Origin: Helicobacter pylori NQ4053 | GTDB taxonomy: Bacteria; Campylobacterota; Campylobacteria; Campylobacterales; Helicobacteraceae | Assembly: GCF_000274605.1 (NCBI RefSeq) | Contig: NZ_AKNV01000006.1 | Coordinates: 310,001 to 374,000, forward strand | DNA: 64,000 nucleotides | Direction of reading: 5' to 3' | In this document: positions 9,488 through 20,761 of the stretch, one piece after another | Layout of the letters: each line of letters starts with the position of its first letter | How positions within the stretch are numbered: the first letter of the stretch is position 1 | Notes under the pieces: model-generated | Databases searched by the model: none | What the model was told of the DNA's origin: nothing | Seen by the model: the letters and a program-made list of their open reading frames with translations, nothing else | Translations under genes and position numbers: made by a program

Positions 9488-10516
9488 CTAAACGATCACG
9501 CCCCCGCCCAGCAAGATGTCATCTTGATAAACGACCAAAGCTTGCCCTTTAGCCACGCCATAAAAAGGCTCTTTAAACTCCACCTCAATCACCTCATCTT
9601 TTAAGCTGACAAACGCTTTAGCAGGCACGCTCCTGTAACGGGCCTTGATAAAATATTCGCCATCTTTAAAATCTTTCATTAAAGATTTGTTTTTAGCCTT
9701 AAGCGAATGCGTGGCGAGATCTTCTTTTTTGCCCACAATCAACTCGTTCTTTTTAGCGTCAATCCCCACCACAAAATGCGGCTCTAACGCACCTTTAATA
9801 CTAAAGCCTTTGCGTTTGCCAATCGTGTATTGCATATAACCCTTATGCGTGCCAATGATTTCGCCTTGTAGGTTCTTCACCACGCCCTCTTTTTCCACTT
9901 CAACATGCTTTTTTAAGGTGTCAATGTAGCTTTTTTCCACAAAGCAAATTTCTTGAGATTCCTTATAAGTCTCTAAAGTGCCTAAAAAAGGCATCGCATT
10001 CAAGGCTAAAGGTTTAATGTCTTTTTTTAACAAATCCCCTAAAGGGAACACCAATTTAGCGATGACTTCATGCTCTAAAGCGTATAAAAAATAGCTCTGA
10101 TCTTTAGTCTTATCCAAAGCCTCTTGAATATAACTTACCTTATCAATTTCTTTGACTCTCGCATAATGCCCGGTAGCGATCTTTTCACACCCTAATTTTA
10201 AAGCGTGATCTAAAGCTAGCCCAAACTTCATTAAAGGGTTACACAACGCGCATGGGTTAGGGGTTTGCCCTTCTTCATAGGCGCTGATAAATTCATCATA
10301 AACCGCGCTTTTAAAATCCTTTTGAAAATCCAACACCTCTAAAGGAATGCCTAAAAACTCGCATGCTTTTTGAGCGTTTTTGATGTATAAATCATGCTTT
10401 TTTTCACTCGCATGGAGTTTCAAATAAATCCCCACTAATTCATGCCCTTGCTCTTTTAAGCTATAAGCGCTATAAGAGCTATCCACCCCCCCACTGAGTA
10501 ATACCGCTATTTTCAT
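9488..10516 (-). CDS. mnmA: tRNA 2-thiouridylase MnmA
   Basis: The 342-residue enzyme thiolates U34 of Glu, Gln and Lys tRNAs using persulfide sulfur and ATP. Visible motifs are the PP-loop LLSGGVDSS at the N-terminus, the catalytic Cys in NPCALCN (about residue 95), the second Cys in SQEICFV (about 190), and the C-terminal beta barrel. I placed the start at the ATG at 10516 ([10 protein letters not shown]), which gives the usual family N-terminus. An in-frame ATG at 10531 adds five residues without a better ribosome site. Older annotations call it trmU. Confidence 0.93.
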   Translation of the reverse strand: MKIAVLLSGGVDSSYSAYSLKEQGHELVGIYLKLHASEKKHDLYIKNAQKACEFLGIPLEVLDFQKDFKSAVYDEFISAYEEGQTPNPCALCNPLMKFGLALDHALKLGCEKIATGHYARVKEIDKVSYIQEALDKTKDQSYFLYALEHEVIAKLVFPLGDLLKKDIKPLALNAMPFLGTLETYKESQEICFVEKSYIDTLKKHVEVEKEGVVKNLQGEIIGTHKGYMQYTIGKRKGFSIKGALEPHFVVGIDAKKNELIVGKKEDLATHSLKAKNKSLMKDFKDGEYFIKARYRSVPAKAFVSLKDEVIEVEFKEPFYGVAKGQALVVYQDDILLGGGVIV

Positions 10517-10645
10517 TTTTGTATCTTTCATTATGAGTTATGGCTTGTAGTCTAGCGCAAAAACCATTCATAACTACCTTTTTTAACCATTGGCATGCTA
10601 AAATACGCCTAATATTTTTTAAAACCACCTAAAACGCATGGAGAA

Positions 10646-11416
10646 ATGAGGGTAATGGCCAAGATTGAATTGTTAGCCAAATTCACGCAAATCGCGCTCC
10701 CTAACAGCCACCCTTTATTGAAAAAAGTTTTACACTACGCCAAAAAACATTTCAGCCAGTGCCACATGCTCTCTTCATCGTTGCTCATTTTAAACGACAC
10801 GGAATGCTTTAAAAAAAACTACTTGCTCAATTGGGTCTATCATGCCCTTGAATGCGTGCATGAGAAAGATATTAGCACGCATTCTTTAGAAGAGGTTTTA
10901 CAAAAAAGCCACCTGCCCATACGCATCAAAATCATCAATCAAAACACGCTTTTAGAAAAGATAGAAGTGAAAGTTTTAACCTTTGGGGCAGAATACGCGC
11001 TTTTTATCACCAAGCACCCTATCGCTAAGCGCTTTTTACACCAGAAATTTAGCGGCTATGTGTTTTTAGAAACCCAAGATGAATTGCATATAAGAGGCGA
11101 TTCAGAGCGTTTTTGGGAGCTTATTGTAACGCTCAATGAAAATAGAATCGTCCATAACGCATGCTTAGATTTCATCTACCCTAATGGCTTTGGCAAGGAC
11201 AGCTACACCACCTTGGCTGAACGCAAATTAAAAGAATGCTATAAAACGCTAGGGTTTATCAAGCATGAAAATTTCAGCGAAGTCAAAAAGCGCTATTTGG
11301 AATTGGCTAAAACCTACCACCCTGATTTATGCGATCTTAAAGAAAAAAAGGCTCTTTACGCCAAACGCTTCGCTATCATTCAAGAAGCCTATAGCCACAT
11401 TAAAAAACACGCCTAA
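10646..11416 (+). CDS. J-domain protein with C-terminal J domain
   Basis: The 256-residue protein ends in a J domain (about 185-255) with the HPD signature in [10 protein letters not shown], so it probably recruits a DnaK-type Hsp70. The N-terminal 180 residues match nothing I know and probably choose the client. The start at 10646 is uncertain: a second in-frame ATG lies at 10655 with AGGG close before it. The gene ends 4 nt into convergent nadD. Placement before nadD/nikR matches HP1336. No signal peptide is seen, so it is likely cytoplasmic. Confidence 0.8.
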   Translation: MRVMAKIELLAKFTQIALPNSHPLLKKVLHYAKKHFSQCHMLSSSLLILNDTECFKKNYLLNWVYHALECVHEKDISTHSLEEVLQKSHLPIRIKIINQNTLLEKIEVKVLTFGAEYALFITKHPIAKRFLHQKFSGYVFLETQDELHIRGDSERFWELIVTLNENRIVHNACLDFIYPNGFGKDSYTTLAERKLKECYKTLGFIKHENFSEVKKRYLELAKTYHPDLCDLKEKKALYAKRFAIIQEAYSHIKKHA

Positions 11417-11928
11417 ACCCCTAAACTAGCCCTAATCGCGCTAGAAGAAATCGGCGCATCAATGCCTTTTAAAGGGAAATAACGCCCCTTAAATTGGATC
11501 TCTTCATAGCCAATCCTTTCAAAAACCACTAATTCCACCCTTTTTAAAAGCTCTGTAGCGTTAGTCCAAGAAGAAAGGTGCCTCAAACAATCCGCCCCTA
11601 TGACTAAATAAAGCGTTTTAGGGCGGTAAAGTTTTTGGAAATGAAGAACGCTTTCTATCGTAGGCACGGCCCTTTCTTGCTTGATTTCAAAATCGCTCAA
11701 TAGTACCCTAGGCATTCCCTTTAAAGCTCTTTCCAATTCCTTAAAACGGGTTTTTGCGTCCAAAAAACATGGCTTTTTAAAAGGGTTTTGATAAGCGGGC
11801 AAGACAATGAGCTGAGCGAATGGCAGTAATTCTAAAGTTTGCTCAATGATGGCTAAATGAGCCTTGTGCAGAGGATCAAAACTCCCTCCATAGAGCGCTA
11901 ATTCTTTGTATTTTAAGACGCTATTCAT
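11413..11928 (-). CDS. nadD: Nicotinate-nucleotide adenylyltransferase
   Basis: The enzyme transfers AMP to nicotinate mononucleotide in NAD synthesis. The nucleotidyltransferase motif [11 protein letters not shown] appears near residue 15, and the C-terminal ISSSAIR loop is also present. I used the ATG at 11928 (171 residues); a TTG at 11937 adds three codons but has no better SD. The start lies inside the end of nikR (8-nt overlap), so the two genes are probably translated together. Confidence 0.92.
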   Translation of the reverse strand: MNSVLKYKELALYGGSFDPLHKAHLAIIEQTLELLPFAQLIVLPAYQNPFKKPCFLDAKTRFKELERALKGMPRVLLSDFEIKQERAVPTIESVLHFQKLYRPKTLYLVIGADCLRHLSSWTNATELLKRVELVVFERIGYEEIQFKGRYFPLKGIDAPISSSAIRASLGV

Positions 11929-12367
11929 TGTATTCAAAGCTAGACGCCTTAGTCAATTTAGCGAATTTAACCCCCCTAAGCCCTCCGATTTCTAATTGCA
12001 AGCGTTGGATTTCAAACGAATTGCCTTGTAAAATAATCGTCTCTAAACAATTATGCTCATCCATGTGAATATGAGTGGTGCATAAAACATGCGTCCCACT
12101 GGCGTGCTGAATGTCTATCATGCGCTGGTTTAATTCCCTTTGGTGGTGATCATAAATCACCACAAGCACGGCGATTTTACCCTCATCATTAGGGTTATCT
12201 TCGGCCCAATTGTCTTCTACTAATTTTTCCCTGATCATGTCGCGCACCAATTCTGAGCGAGAAGAATAGCCGTTTTTAATGATGCGGTTGTCCAATTCGT
12301 CCAATAAATTTTGTTGTAAAGAAACCGAAAAGCGGATGATTGAATCGTCTTTATTGGGTGTATCCAT
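11921..12367 (-). CDS. nikR: Nickel-responsive regulator NikR
   Basis: This 148-residue repressor/activator has an N-terminal ribbon-helix-helix DNA-binding domain (about 9-52) and a C-terminal ACT-type nickel-sensing domain. The four nickel ligands described for H. pylori NikR are all present: H88, H99, H101 and C107. NikR controls urease, nickel uptake and TonB-system genes. The divergent exbB-exbD-tonB operon begins across the intergenic tract, which is a known type of NikR target in this species. The N-terminal extension before the RHH is typical of the Helicobacter protein. Confidence 0.96.
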   Translation of the reverse strand: MDTPNKDDSIIRFSVSLQQNLLDELDNRIIKNGYSSRSELVRDMIREKLVEDNWAEDNPNDEGKIAVLVVIYDHHQRELNQRMIDIQHASGTHVLCTTHIHMDEHNCLETIILQGNSFEIQRLQLEIGGLRGVKFAKLTKASSFEYNE

Positions 12368-12692
12368 TGAGAAAAATCCTTTTTTGGCATGAGTTTGTTA
12401 AAAGCCGCTCATGCTAGTATGATTGAATTAATTTAAAATTAACAATTATAATACAGATCGGATTTAAATGGTTGGTCATAAGAGCGTTTGAATTTGATTG
12501 TAATTATTAGCTTAATCATTATTGACTTGTTATTATTAAAACAATATAATCAACAAACTAACATTCTTTTATCATTTTGGAGCATTTATGCGAACGAATG
12601 CTTCTTAAAGAGTGCATGCTCTTTAGAGTATGTCTGTATCGCATGTTGCTTTAATCTTAAGGGAATTGTTTTATCATAGACAAGGAGTTTTT
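12368..12692. promoter_or_regulatory. nikR-exbB divergent promoter region
   Basis: This 325-bp AT-rich tract separates nikR (minus) from exbB (plus). A TATAAT lies at 12545-12550 for the plus strand and a TATAAT on the minus strand at 12450-12445. TTATTATT-type repeats at about 12510-12540 resemble NikR half-sites, but I see no clean palindrome. NikR is reported to bind here in H. pylori; the exact operator cannot be fixed by eye. Short open frames inside it lack an SD and look spurious. Confidence 0.55.
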
Positions 12693-13130
12693 ATGGGCGG
12701 TTTTTCAGTGGGAATGTTGAAAGATTATGTGGACATATTTGTTTTTGCGGTGCTTGGCGTGGCCAGTTTTTTAGCCTTGTGGTTTGCGATTGAAAGGGTT
12801 ATTTTTTATTCTAAAGTCAATTTGAAAGCTTATGATGATATAGACGCCCTAAATTTGGATTTAACCAAGAATCTAACCATTCTCTATGTGATTTATTCTA
12901 ACGCGCCTTATGTGGGCTTATTAGGGACGGTTTTAGGGATTATGGTGATTTTCTATGACATGGGCGTGAGCGGCGGGATGGACGCTAAAACGATCATGGT
13001 AGGTTTGTCTTTAGCTTTAAAAGCGACCGCTTTAGGGCTTGCTGTGGCGATCCCTACGCTGATTGCATATAATGGCTTATTGAGAAAATCCGATGTTTTG
13101 AGCGAAAAATTTAGGATCATGAAAAAATGA
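12693..13130 (+). CDS. exbB: TonB-system proton channel ExbB
   Basis: This is a 145-residue inner-membrane protein of the ExbB/TolQ/MotA family. Three membrane helices are visible (about 8-30, 65-88, 104-125), with the typical segment [17 protein letters not shown]. With ExbD it uses the proton gradient to power TonB. I chose the ATG at 12693 because AAGGAG lies 5 nt before it; a longer frame from 12630 has no such site. It overlaps exbD by 4 nt. Confidence 0.93.
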   Translation: MGGFSVGMLKDYVDIFVFAVLGVASFLALWFAIERVIFYSKVNLKAYDDIDALNLDLTKNLTILYVIYSNAPYVGLLGTVLGIMVIFYDMGVSGGMDAKTIMVGLSLALKATALGLAVAIPTLIAYNGLLRKSDVLSEKFRIMKK

Positions 13131-13516
13131 AAAGCATCAGAAGAGGCGATGGGCTGAATGTTGTCCCTTTTATTGATATTATGCTCGTTTTGCTAGCGAT
13201 TGTGTTAAGCGTTTCTACTTTTATCGCGCAAGGTAAGATTAAAGTCAGTCTCCCTAACGCTAAAAATGCGGAAAAATCCCAGCCAAACGATCAAAAAGTG
13301 GTGGTCATCTCTGTAGATGAGCATGACAATATTTTCGTAGATGACAAACCGATGAATTTGGAAGCTTTGAGTGCTGTAGTCAAACAAACAGACCCTAAAA
13401 CCCTTATAGACTTAAAAAGCGACAAAAGCTCTCGTTTTGAAACTTTTATCAGCATTATGGATATTTTAAAAGAGCATAATCATGAAAATTTCTCCATCTC
13501 CACAGAAGCTCAGTAA
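13127..13516 (+). CDS. exbD: TonB-system protein ExbD
   Basis: The 129-residue protein has one N-terminal membrane helix preceded by the family motif [18 protein letters not shown], whose Asp (in FID) is the proton-relay residue of ExbD/TolR. A periplasmic domain follows. Its start overlaps exbB (ATGA) and its end overlaps tonB by 35 nt, so the three proteins are produced from one tightly coupled operon. Confidence 0.93.
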   Translation: MKSIRRGDGLNVVPFIDIMLVLLAIVLSVSTFIAQGKIKVSLPNAKNAEKSQPNDQKVVVISVDEHDNIFVDDKPMNLEALSAVVKQTDPKTLIDLKSDKSSRFETFISIMDILKEHNHENFSISTEAQ

Positions 13517-14336
13517 AGTTTCAACGAGTGTTAGCTTTTTAATCTCTTTTGCCCTATACGCTATAGGGTTTGGTTATTTTTTACTGCGCGAAGACGCCCC
13601 AGAGCCTTTAGCGCAAGCCGGGACCACTAAGGTTACCATGAGTTTAGCCAGCATTAACACCAATTCTAAAGTGAAGACAAATGCCGAATCCGCTAAACCC
13701 AAAGAAGAGCCTAAAGAAAAACCCAAAAAAGAAGAACCCAAAAAAGAGGTTCCAAAGCCTAAACCCAAACCCAAGCCAAAACCCAAGCCTAAGCCAAAAC
13801 CCAAACCTGAGCCAAAGCCAAAACCTAAACCTGAACCAAAACCCGAGCCTAAGCCTGAACCTAAAGTTGAAGAACCTAAGAAAGAAGAGCCTAAAGAAGA
13901 ACCCAAAAAAGAAGAAGCTAAAGAGGAAGCTAAAGAAAAAAGCGCTCCTAAACAAGTAACGACTAAAGATATAGTCAAAGAAAAAGACAAGCAAGAAGAA
14001 TCCAACAAAACCTCTGAGGGTGCAACTTCCGAAGCTCAAGCGTATAACCCAGGGGTGAGTAACGAATTTTTAATGAAGATCCAAACCGCTATTTCTTCTA
14101 AGAACCGCTATCCCAAAATGGCGCAAATTAGGGGCATTGAGGGCGAAGTGCTAGTGAGCTTTACGATCAATGCTGATGGGAGCGTTACAGACATTAAAGT
14201 TGTCAAAAGCAACACGACAGATATTTTAAACCATGCGGCTTTAGAGGCCATTAAAAGCGCGGCATATTTATTCCCTAAACCAGACGAAACCGTGCATCTA
14301 AAAATCCCTATCGCTTATAGCTTGAAAGAAGACTGA
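13482..14336 (+). CDS. tonB: Energy transducer TonB
   Basis: The 284-residue protein has an N-terminal membrane anchor (about 14-34), a very long Lys-Pro/Glu-Pro rich periplasmic spacer (about 68-160) and a C-terminal TonB domain (about 190-284, with YPKMAQIRGIEGEVLVSF). It spans the periplasm to energise outer-membrane nickel and iron receptors. The (Pro-Lys)n codons form an imperfect DNA repeat at about 13750-13870, where copy number may differ among strains. Two long frames on the opposite strand here are by-products of that repeat. Confidence 0.94.
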   Translation: MKISPSPQKLSKVSTSVSFLISFALYAIGFGYFLLREDAPEPLAQAGTTKVTMSLASINTNSKVKTNAESAKPKEEPKEKPKKEEPKKEVPKPKPKPKPKPKPKPKPKPEPKPKPKPEPKPEPKPEPKVEEPKKEEPKEEPKKEEAKEEAKEKSAPKQVTTKDIVKEKDKQEESNKTSEGATSEAQAYNPGVSNEFLMKIQTAISSKNRYPKMAQIRGIEGEVLVSFTINADGSVTDIKVVKSNTTDILNHAALEAIKSAAYLFPKPDETVHLKIPIAYSLKED

Positions 14337-14407
14337 TTAGCCTTTCTTTTAGGGGCGATTCAAGCCTTAAAAGCCGGGTCAAAGTCCCCATTTTTCCCAA
14401 TTTTTAC

Positions 14408-14517
14408 AAAAAAAAAACAAAATCTCTAAAATTTAGCGCTAAAATTAGTTAAAATTCCATTCATCGCTTATAATATAAGCTTCTTTTAAGAAGAAAAATC
14501 TATTAAAAGGAGAAAAC
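14408..14517 (+). promoter_or_regulatory. hopN-type promoter with upstream A10 tract
   Basis: A TATAAT -10 box lies at 14469-14474, with AAAAGGAG 5 nt before the ATG at 14518. An A10 run occupies 14408-14417, about 50 bp upstream of the -10. Poly-A/T tracts at this distance are known to tune transcription of other H. pylori adhesin genes by length change. Whether this tract does so is inference. Confidence 0.5.
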
Positions 14518-16598
14518 ATGAAAATCAAAAAATCCCTCTGGCTCTCTCTTTCTCTCATGCTCTCATTATCAAGGGCTGAAGACGACGGATTTTACATGAG
14601 CGTGGGCTATCAGATCGGTGAAGCGGTCCAACAAGTGAAAAACACTGGAGCATTGCAAAATCTTGCAGACAGATACGATAACTTGAGCAACCTTTTAAAC
14701 CAATACAATTACCTTAACTCTTTAGTCAATCTAGCCAGCACACCGAGTGCGATCACGGGTGCGATTGACAATTTAAGCTCAAGCGCGATCAACCTCACTA
14801 GCGCTACCACCACTTCTCCGGCCTATCAAGCTGTGGCTTTAGCGCTCAATGCCGCTGTGGGCATGTGGCAAGTCATAGCCCTTTTTATTGGCTGCGGCCC
14901 TGGCCCTACCAACAATCAAAGCTACCAATCGTTTGGTAACACACCAGCCCTTAATGGGACAACCACCACTTGCAATCAAGCGTATGGGACAGGCCCTAAT
15001 GGCATTCTATCCATTGATGAATACCAAAAACTCAACCAAGCTTATCAAATTATCCAAACCGCTTTAAACCAAAACCAAGGAGGCGGGATGCCTGCCTTGA
15101 ATGACACCACCAAAACAGGGGTAGTCAACATACAACAAACCAATTATAGGACTACCACACAAAACAATATCATAGAGCATTATTATACAGAGAATGGGAA
15201 AGAGATCCCAACCTCTTATTCAGGCGGATCATCATTCTCGCCTACGATACAATTGACATACCACAATGACGCTGAATACCTTTTGCAACAAGCCGCTACT
15301 ATCATGCAAGTCCTTACCACCCAAAGGCCGCATGTGCAAACGAGCAATGGCGGTAAAGCGTGGGGGTTGAGTTCTACACCTGGGAATGTAGTGGATATTT
15401 TTGGCGATAGCTTTAACGCTATTAACGAGATGATCAAAAACGCTCAAGCCGTTTTAGAAAAAACCAAACAGCTTAACGCTAATGAAAACACCCAAATCAC
15501 GCAACCCAACAATTTCAACCCCTACACTTCTAAAAATAAGCAGTTCGCTCAAGAAATGCTCAATAGAGCTAACGCTCAAGCAGAGATTTTAGGTTTAGCT
15601 AAGCAAGTTGCGGACAATTTCCACAGCATTCAAGGGCCTATTCAAGGGGATTTGGAAGAATGTAAAGCAGGATCAGCTGGTGTGATTAACGACAACACTT
15701 ATGGTTCAGGCTGCGCGTTTGTGAAAGAGACTCTCAATTCTTTAGTGCAACACACCGCTTATTATGGCAACCAGGTCAATCAGGATAGGGCTTTGTCTCA
15801 AACCATTTTGAATTTTAAAGAAGCCCTTAACACTTTAAACAACGACTCAAAAGCGATCAATAGCACTATCTCTAGATTGCCTAACGCTAAATCTCTTCAA
15901 AACATGACGCATTCCACTCAAAACCCCAATTCCCCAGAAGGTTTGCTCACTTATTCTTTAGATACCAACAAATACAACCAATTCCAAACCATCGCTCAAG
16001 AATTAGGCAAAAACCCCTTTAGGCGTATCGGCGTGATTGACTATCAAAACAATAACGGGGCGATGAATGGGATCGGCGTGCAAGTGGGCTATAAGCAATT
16101 CTTTGGCAAAAAAGGAATTGGGGGTTAAGGTATTATGGTTTCTTTGATTATAACCATGCTTATATCAAATCTAATTTTTTTAACTCCGCTTCTGATGTGT
16201 GGACTTATGGGGTGGGTATGGATGCGCTTTATAACTTCATTAACGATAAAAACACCAACTTTTTAGGCAAAAATAACAAGCTTTCTGTGGGGCTTTTTGG
16301 TGGCTTTGCGCTAGCTGGGACTTCGTGGCTTAATTCCCAACAAGTGAATTTGACCATGATGAATGGCATTTATAACGCTAATGTCAGCACTTCTAACTTC
16401 CAATTTTTATTCAATCTAGGCTTGAGAATGAACCTCGCTAGGCCCAAGAAAAAAAACAGCGATCATACCGCTCAGCATGGCATTGAATTAGGCTTTAAGA
16501 TCCCCACGATCAACACCAACTATTATTCTTTCATGGGCGCTAAACTAGAATACAGAAGGCTCTATAGCGTGTATCTCAATTATGTGTTTGCTTATTAA
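14518..16598 (+). pseudogene. hopN: Hop outer-membrane protein (HopM/HopN type), frameshifted
   Basis: Two frames together encode a Hop-family protein of about 693 residues. The first 536 codons (14518-16128) give a signal peptide, the Hop N-terminal motif EDDGFYMSVGYQIGEA, and the long variable region. The frame then runs into TAA after an A6 run at 16108-16113. One more A would restore ...KKRNWGLRYYGFFDYNHAY and join the C-terminal beta-barrel segment that ends at 16598 with the family C-terminus YLNYVFAY. Without the barrel end the product should not insert in the outer membrane. HopM and HopN are near identical; I use hopN from position between tonB and the TerC gene. The short CT-rich stretch in the signal sequence is not a long repeat. 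Confidence 0.85.
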
Positions 16599-16751
16599 AA
16601 CCCTCTTTGAACCCCTCTTTTTTTGGGGGAGTGTTGCAAAATGCCCCCCTATTTGCTTGTGAGTTTTGGTTAAAATTTTAGTTACCCACGCTTAAAAAGT
16701 GCAAAGCCTTTTACACACAACTCCTTTAATTTTGTTTTTAAAAAACGCTTC

Positions 16752-17477
16752 TTATTTTTTCATTTTCTTTTCTATGAAAATGTTCAAGCATTCTATGAGC
16801 AAGGCAAAACCAATACCCGCATACAAATAATTTTTATCAACATGCAAATGCAAGCCTTCTAAAAACAAAAACACGCCCACAACGAGCAAAAAAACAAAGG
16901 CTAAAGTTTTGATGCGATAATGCCTTTCAATAAAATCGCCAACGATTTTGGAAAAAAACATCATCACGATTACAGATAAAATAATAGCAAGCGCCATGAC
17001 TTCTAGGTGTTTAGCGATCCCAATAGCCGTGATCACGGAGTCTAAAGAAAAAACAATGTCTAAAAACATGATTTCTATTAAAGTGATGGAAAAGCCAAAC
17101 GCTTTTTCTTGGTGTTTTTCTTTAGGGTAGATCTGCTCTTTTAATTCCACTAACGCTTTAAAAGCCAAAAACGCCCCCCCTACAAGCAGCACCACATCAC
17201 GCCATGAAAAGCTCATGCCCGCTATAGTGAATAAAGGCTTTTGCAAATGGCTGATAAAAAACAAGCTCCCTAAAAGCCCTATACGAGCGATCATAGCCAG
17301 ACCCAAGCCTAAAATCATGGCCTTATTTTGCTGGTGTTTGGGGAGTTTATAAACCATCACCGTGATAAAAATGATGTTATCAATCCCTAAAACGATCTCT
17401 AAAAGCGTGAGCGTAGCCAAGGAGATTACGCCATGCGGTGTAGAAAGGGCGTCTAGGAGTGAGGATAAAAATTCCAT
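16752..17477 (-). CDS. TerC family integral membrane protein
   Basis: The 241-residue protein has about seven hydrophobic helices and the TerC signatures EIVLGIDNIIFI (near 25-36) and DIVFSLDSVITAIG (near 139-152), whose acidic residues are thought to bind metal ions. The family (TerC/Alx/YkoY) is linked to manganese export and to metal loading of exported proteins. It is followed after 6 nt by corA on the minus strand, forming a two-gene metal transport cluster. The specific substrate here is not known. Confidence 0.87.
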   Translation of the reverse strand: MEFLSSLLDALSTPHGVISLATLTLLEIVLGIDNIIFITVMVYKLPKHQQNKAMILGLGLAMIARIGLLGSLFFISHLQKPLFTIAGMSFSWRDVVLLVGGAFLAFKALVELKEQIYPKEKHQEKAFGFSITLIEIMFLDIVFSLDSVITAIGIAKHLEVMALAIILSVIVMMFFSKIVGDFIERHYRIKTLAFVFLLVVGVFLFLEGLHLHVDKNYLYAGIGFALLIECLNIFIEKKMKK

Positions 17478-17483
17478 AAAAGG

Positions 17484-18440
17484 CTACAACCAGCCTTTCT
17501 TTTTAAAATAGAGCACAGGCAAAATCGTAGAAATCGCCATGACAATCAGCGCGAAAAGATACCCATATTGCCATTCTAACTCCGGCATGAATTTAAAATT
17601 CATGCCATAAATCGTGCCAATCAAAGTGGGGGGCATCATCGCCATAGTCGCCACAGTGAAGAGCTTGATGATTTTATTTTGCTCCACATTGACTTGAGAA
17701 GCGAACAGGTTTTGAATGTTATCAAGCGAGTTGAGATTGACCGTTGTAGACTCCACCAAAGAGCTAAAATCGGTTAAAATGATATTTAAATTATTTTTAG
17801 TATCGCTATCCACTTTATTGCTCCTTAATAAAGCGGTGATAATGCGCCGTTTGTCAAAAAAAGAATCCCTCAAAGCCACATTAAATTCTTGCAAATTGGA
17901 CAAGCGCACTAAAATATCATCATGCGTAGAAGTTTCTTTGAAAATGATGTTTTTGCGCAACAGGCTCGTTTGTTTGTTGATCCACTCCAAACATTCCACC
18001 CCTTTTTCAAAATACACTTCAAAGATTTTAGTTAGAATATCAAACCCGTCTTCAAATTTTTTAGGGCTAGCCAAAACCTTTTTTTGGATAGAATCAAAGA
18101 TTTCCAAAGTCCCGTAATAAATCGTGAAAAGAATGTTATTGGACAAAATAAAGGTCGCCATTTCCGTGTGGAAAGTCTCATTTTCATCCTGGTTAGTGAA
18201 AAAAGCGTTGATCGTAACGCTGGAGCTGTCTTCCCAGTATTTGGTAACTGATGAGACTCGTTGGGAATGATCCGTGTTGTAGTGGATAGCGTATTCTTGG
18301 CTTAGAGTGGCTAATTCATTGGGCGTAGGGTTGATTAACTCAAACCATAAAACTTCATTTTCTTCTATATCAAAACCATTAAAATCATTAAAGCGTTTTT
18401 TAATGACAAATTTTTGCTGTTTGAAAAACACGTTCACCAT
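17484..18440 (-). CDS. corA: Magnesium/cobalt transporter CorA
   Basis: At 318 residues this is a typical CorA: a large N-terminal cytoplasmic domain, a long stalk helix (about 190-260), two C-terminal membrane helices and the selectivity motif YGMNF between them. It carries Mg2+ into the cell as a pentamer. It ends in KKKGWL, as in other family members. The TerC-like gene lies downstream and pgk ends 15 nt upstream on the same strand. Confidence 0.95.
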   Translation of the reverse strand: MVNVFFKQQKFVIKKRFNDFNGFDIEENEVLWFELINPTPNELATLSQEYAIHYNTDHSQRVSSVTKYWEDSSSVTINAFFTNQDENETFHTEMATFILSNNILFTIYYGTLEIFDSIQKKVLASPKKFEDGFDILTKIFEVYFEKGVECLEWINKQTSLLRKNIIFKETSTHDDILVRLSNLQEFNVALRDSFFDKRRIITALLRSNKVDSDTKNNLNIILTDFSSLVESTTVNLNSLDNIQNLFASQVNVEQNKIIKLFTVATMAMMPPTLIGTIYGMNFKFMPELEWQYGYLFALIVMAISTILPVLYFKKKGWL

Positions 18441-18455
18441 AAGCGATCCTTAGAG

Positions 18456-19664
18456 TTAATGGCGTTTATCCAAAACCTCAAAACAAGGTAAAATTTTGCC
18501 CTCTAACAATTCCAAACTCGCTCCCCCACCGGTAGAAATAAAACTCATGTTATCCTTTTCGCCCGCGCGGTTGATCGCATCAATGGTATCGCCCCCCCCA
18601 ATGAGCGAGAAAGCGTAAGTGTCAGCGATCTTATGGGCTAAAAAGGTTGTGCCTCTGGCAAATTCTTGCTTTTCATGCACGCCTAAGGGGCCATTCCATA
18701 GGATCGTGGGCGCGCTCTCTATGACTTCAGAAAATAATTTCACGCTCGCAGGCCCTATATCAGCGATCTTGTGCTTAGGCTCAATGTCTTGGACGGGTGA
18801 AATTTTGATGTGTTTGGGGTTAAGAATGTCATCAGTGGTAACAGCGTCTATGGGCAAATAGACTTTGACTTTTTTTTCTTTCGCGCTTTGCAATAATTCT
18901 AGGGCGTCATTGATTAGAGCGTCTTCTACAGAAGAATCTTGCACATCATAGCCTAAAGCTTTTAAGAAGGTGTTACTCATCGCCCCGGCAATGATGAGCT
19001 TGTCAATGAGATCTAAAATATTTTTTAATAGGGTGAGTTTGGAGCTGACCTTAGCCCCCCCTACAATCAACAATAGAGGGCGTAAAGGGTGGTTAAACGC
19101 TTGATAAAACGAATCAATTTCTTTTTTGAGTAAAAACCCGCTCACTTTTATGGGAGCGAATTTGGCGGTGCCATAAGTGCTGGCATGCTTTCTGTGGCTC
19201 GTGCCAAAAGCGTCATTCACAAACACATCGCACAAGCTCGCTAAATCTTTAGCCAGATTTTCATCATTTTCTTCTTCGCCTTTTAAAAAGCGGATGTTTT
19301 CTAAAAGAAAAATCCTTGTGGGCGCGTTTTCGTTTAAAGCCTGCTTGAGTTGCGCGATGTTTTGAAAAAAAACCACTTCATGATTTAAGAGTCTTTCAAG
19401 GCGTTTTAAAAAAGGTTTCAAGCTCAATTTTTCTTCAACCCCTTTAGGGCGGCCCAAATGGCTCACTAAAATAATATCCTTAGCCTTGTTGTCAATACAA
19501 TATTGGATGGTAGGCAAGCTCTCTCTAATGCGCGTGTCATCGGTAATATTCAAATTTTCATCTAAAGGCACATTAAAATCCACTCTAATAAGCACCCTTT
19601 TATGGCTCACTTCCACTTCTTGAATGTTTTTAACGTTTTGCATAAACGACATTTTAGCTAACAT
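18456..19664 (-). CDS. pgk: Phosphoglycerate kinase
   Basis: The 402-residue enzyme converts 1,3-bisphosphoglycerate and ADP to 3-phosphoglycerate and ATP. The N-terminal RVLIRVDFNVPLD motif, the substrate-binding HLGRPKG, and the C-terminal nucleotide loop SLIGGGDTIDAI are all visible. H. pylori uses it mainly in gluconeogenesis. It follows gapA by 15 nt on the same strand, a standard pair. Later in-frame Met codons at positions 5 and 8 are possible starts. Confidence 0.97.
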   Translation of the reverse strand: MLAKMSFMQNVKNIQEVEVSHKRVLIRVDFNVPLDENLNITDDTRIRESLPTIQYCIDNKAKDIILVSHLGRPKGVEEKLSLKPFLKRLERLLNHEVVFFQNIAQLKQALNENAPTRIFLLENIRFLKGEEENDENLAKDLASLCDVFVNDAFGTSHRKHASTYGTAKFAPIKVSGFLLKKEIDSFYQAFNHPLRPLLLIVGGAKVSSKLTLLKNILDLIDKLIIAGAMSNTFLKALGYDVQDSSVEDALINDALELLQSAKEKKVKVYLPIDAVTTDDILNPKHIKISPVQDIEPKHKIADIGPASVKLFSEVIESAPTILWNGPLGVHEKQEFARGTTFLAHKIADTYAFSLIGGGDTIDAINRAGEKDNMSFISTGGGASLELLEGKILPCFEVLDKRH

Positions 19665-19679
19665 GAAAAATCCTTTCTT

Positions 19680-20681
<1,002 letters not shown>

Positions 20682-20761
20682 TTATTTAAAAATTGATATT
20701 TTATCACAAATGCTTTTAAATCAAGGCATTCTTAAGGGGTTCTAGTCTCATTAAGCATCAA

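Noticed and set aside
12488-12679. 63-codon plus-strand frame upstream of exbB
   Set aside because: No ribosome site and very AT-rich; the region is the nikR-exbB promoter tract.
13574-14039. Two antisense frames of 131-144 codons across tonB, and a plus-strand frame at 13681
   Set aside because: They come from the Lys-Pro/Glu-Pro codon repeat of tonB read in other frames; products are Gly/Phe/Leu-rich low-complexity strings with no SD.
14521-14575. CT-rich signal-sequence stretch of the Hop gene as a dinucleotide phase switch
   Set aside because: The longest CT run is only three to four units, too short for the known hop-type slippage.
16600-16680. CCCC-TCTTTTTTT-GGGG as terminator after the Hop gene
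   Set aside because: The stem is only 4 bp and no U run follows it.
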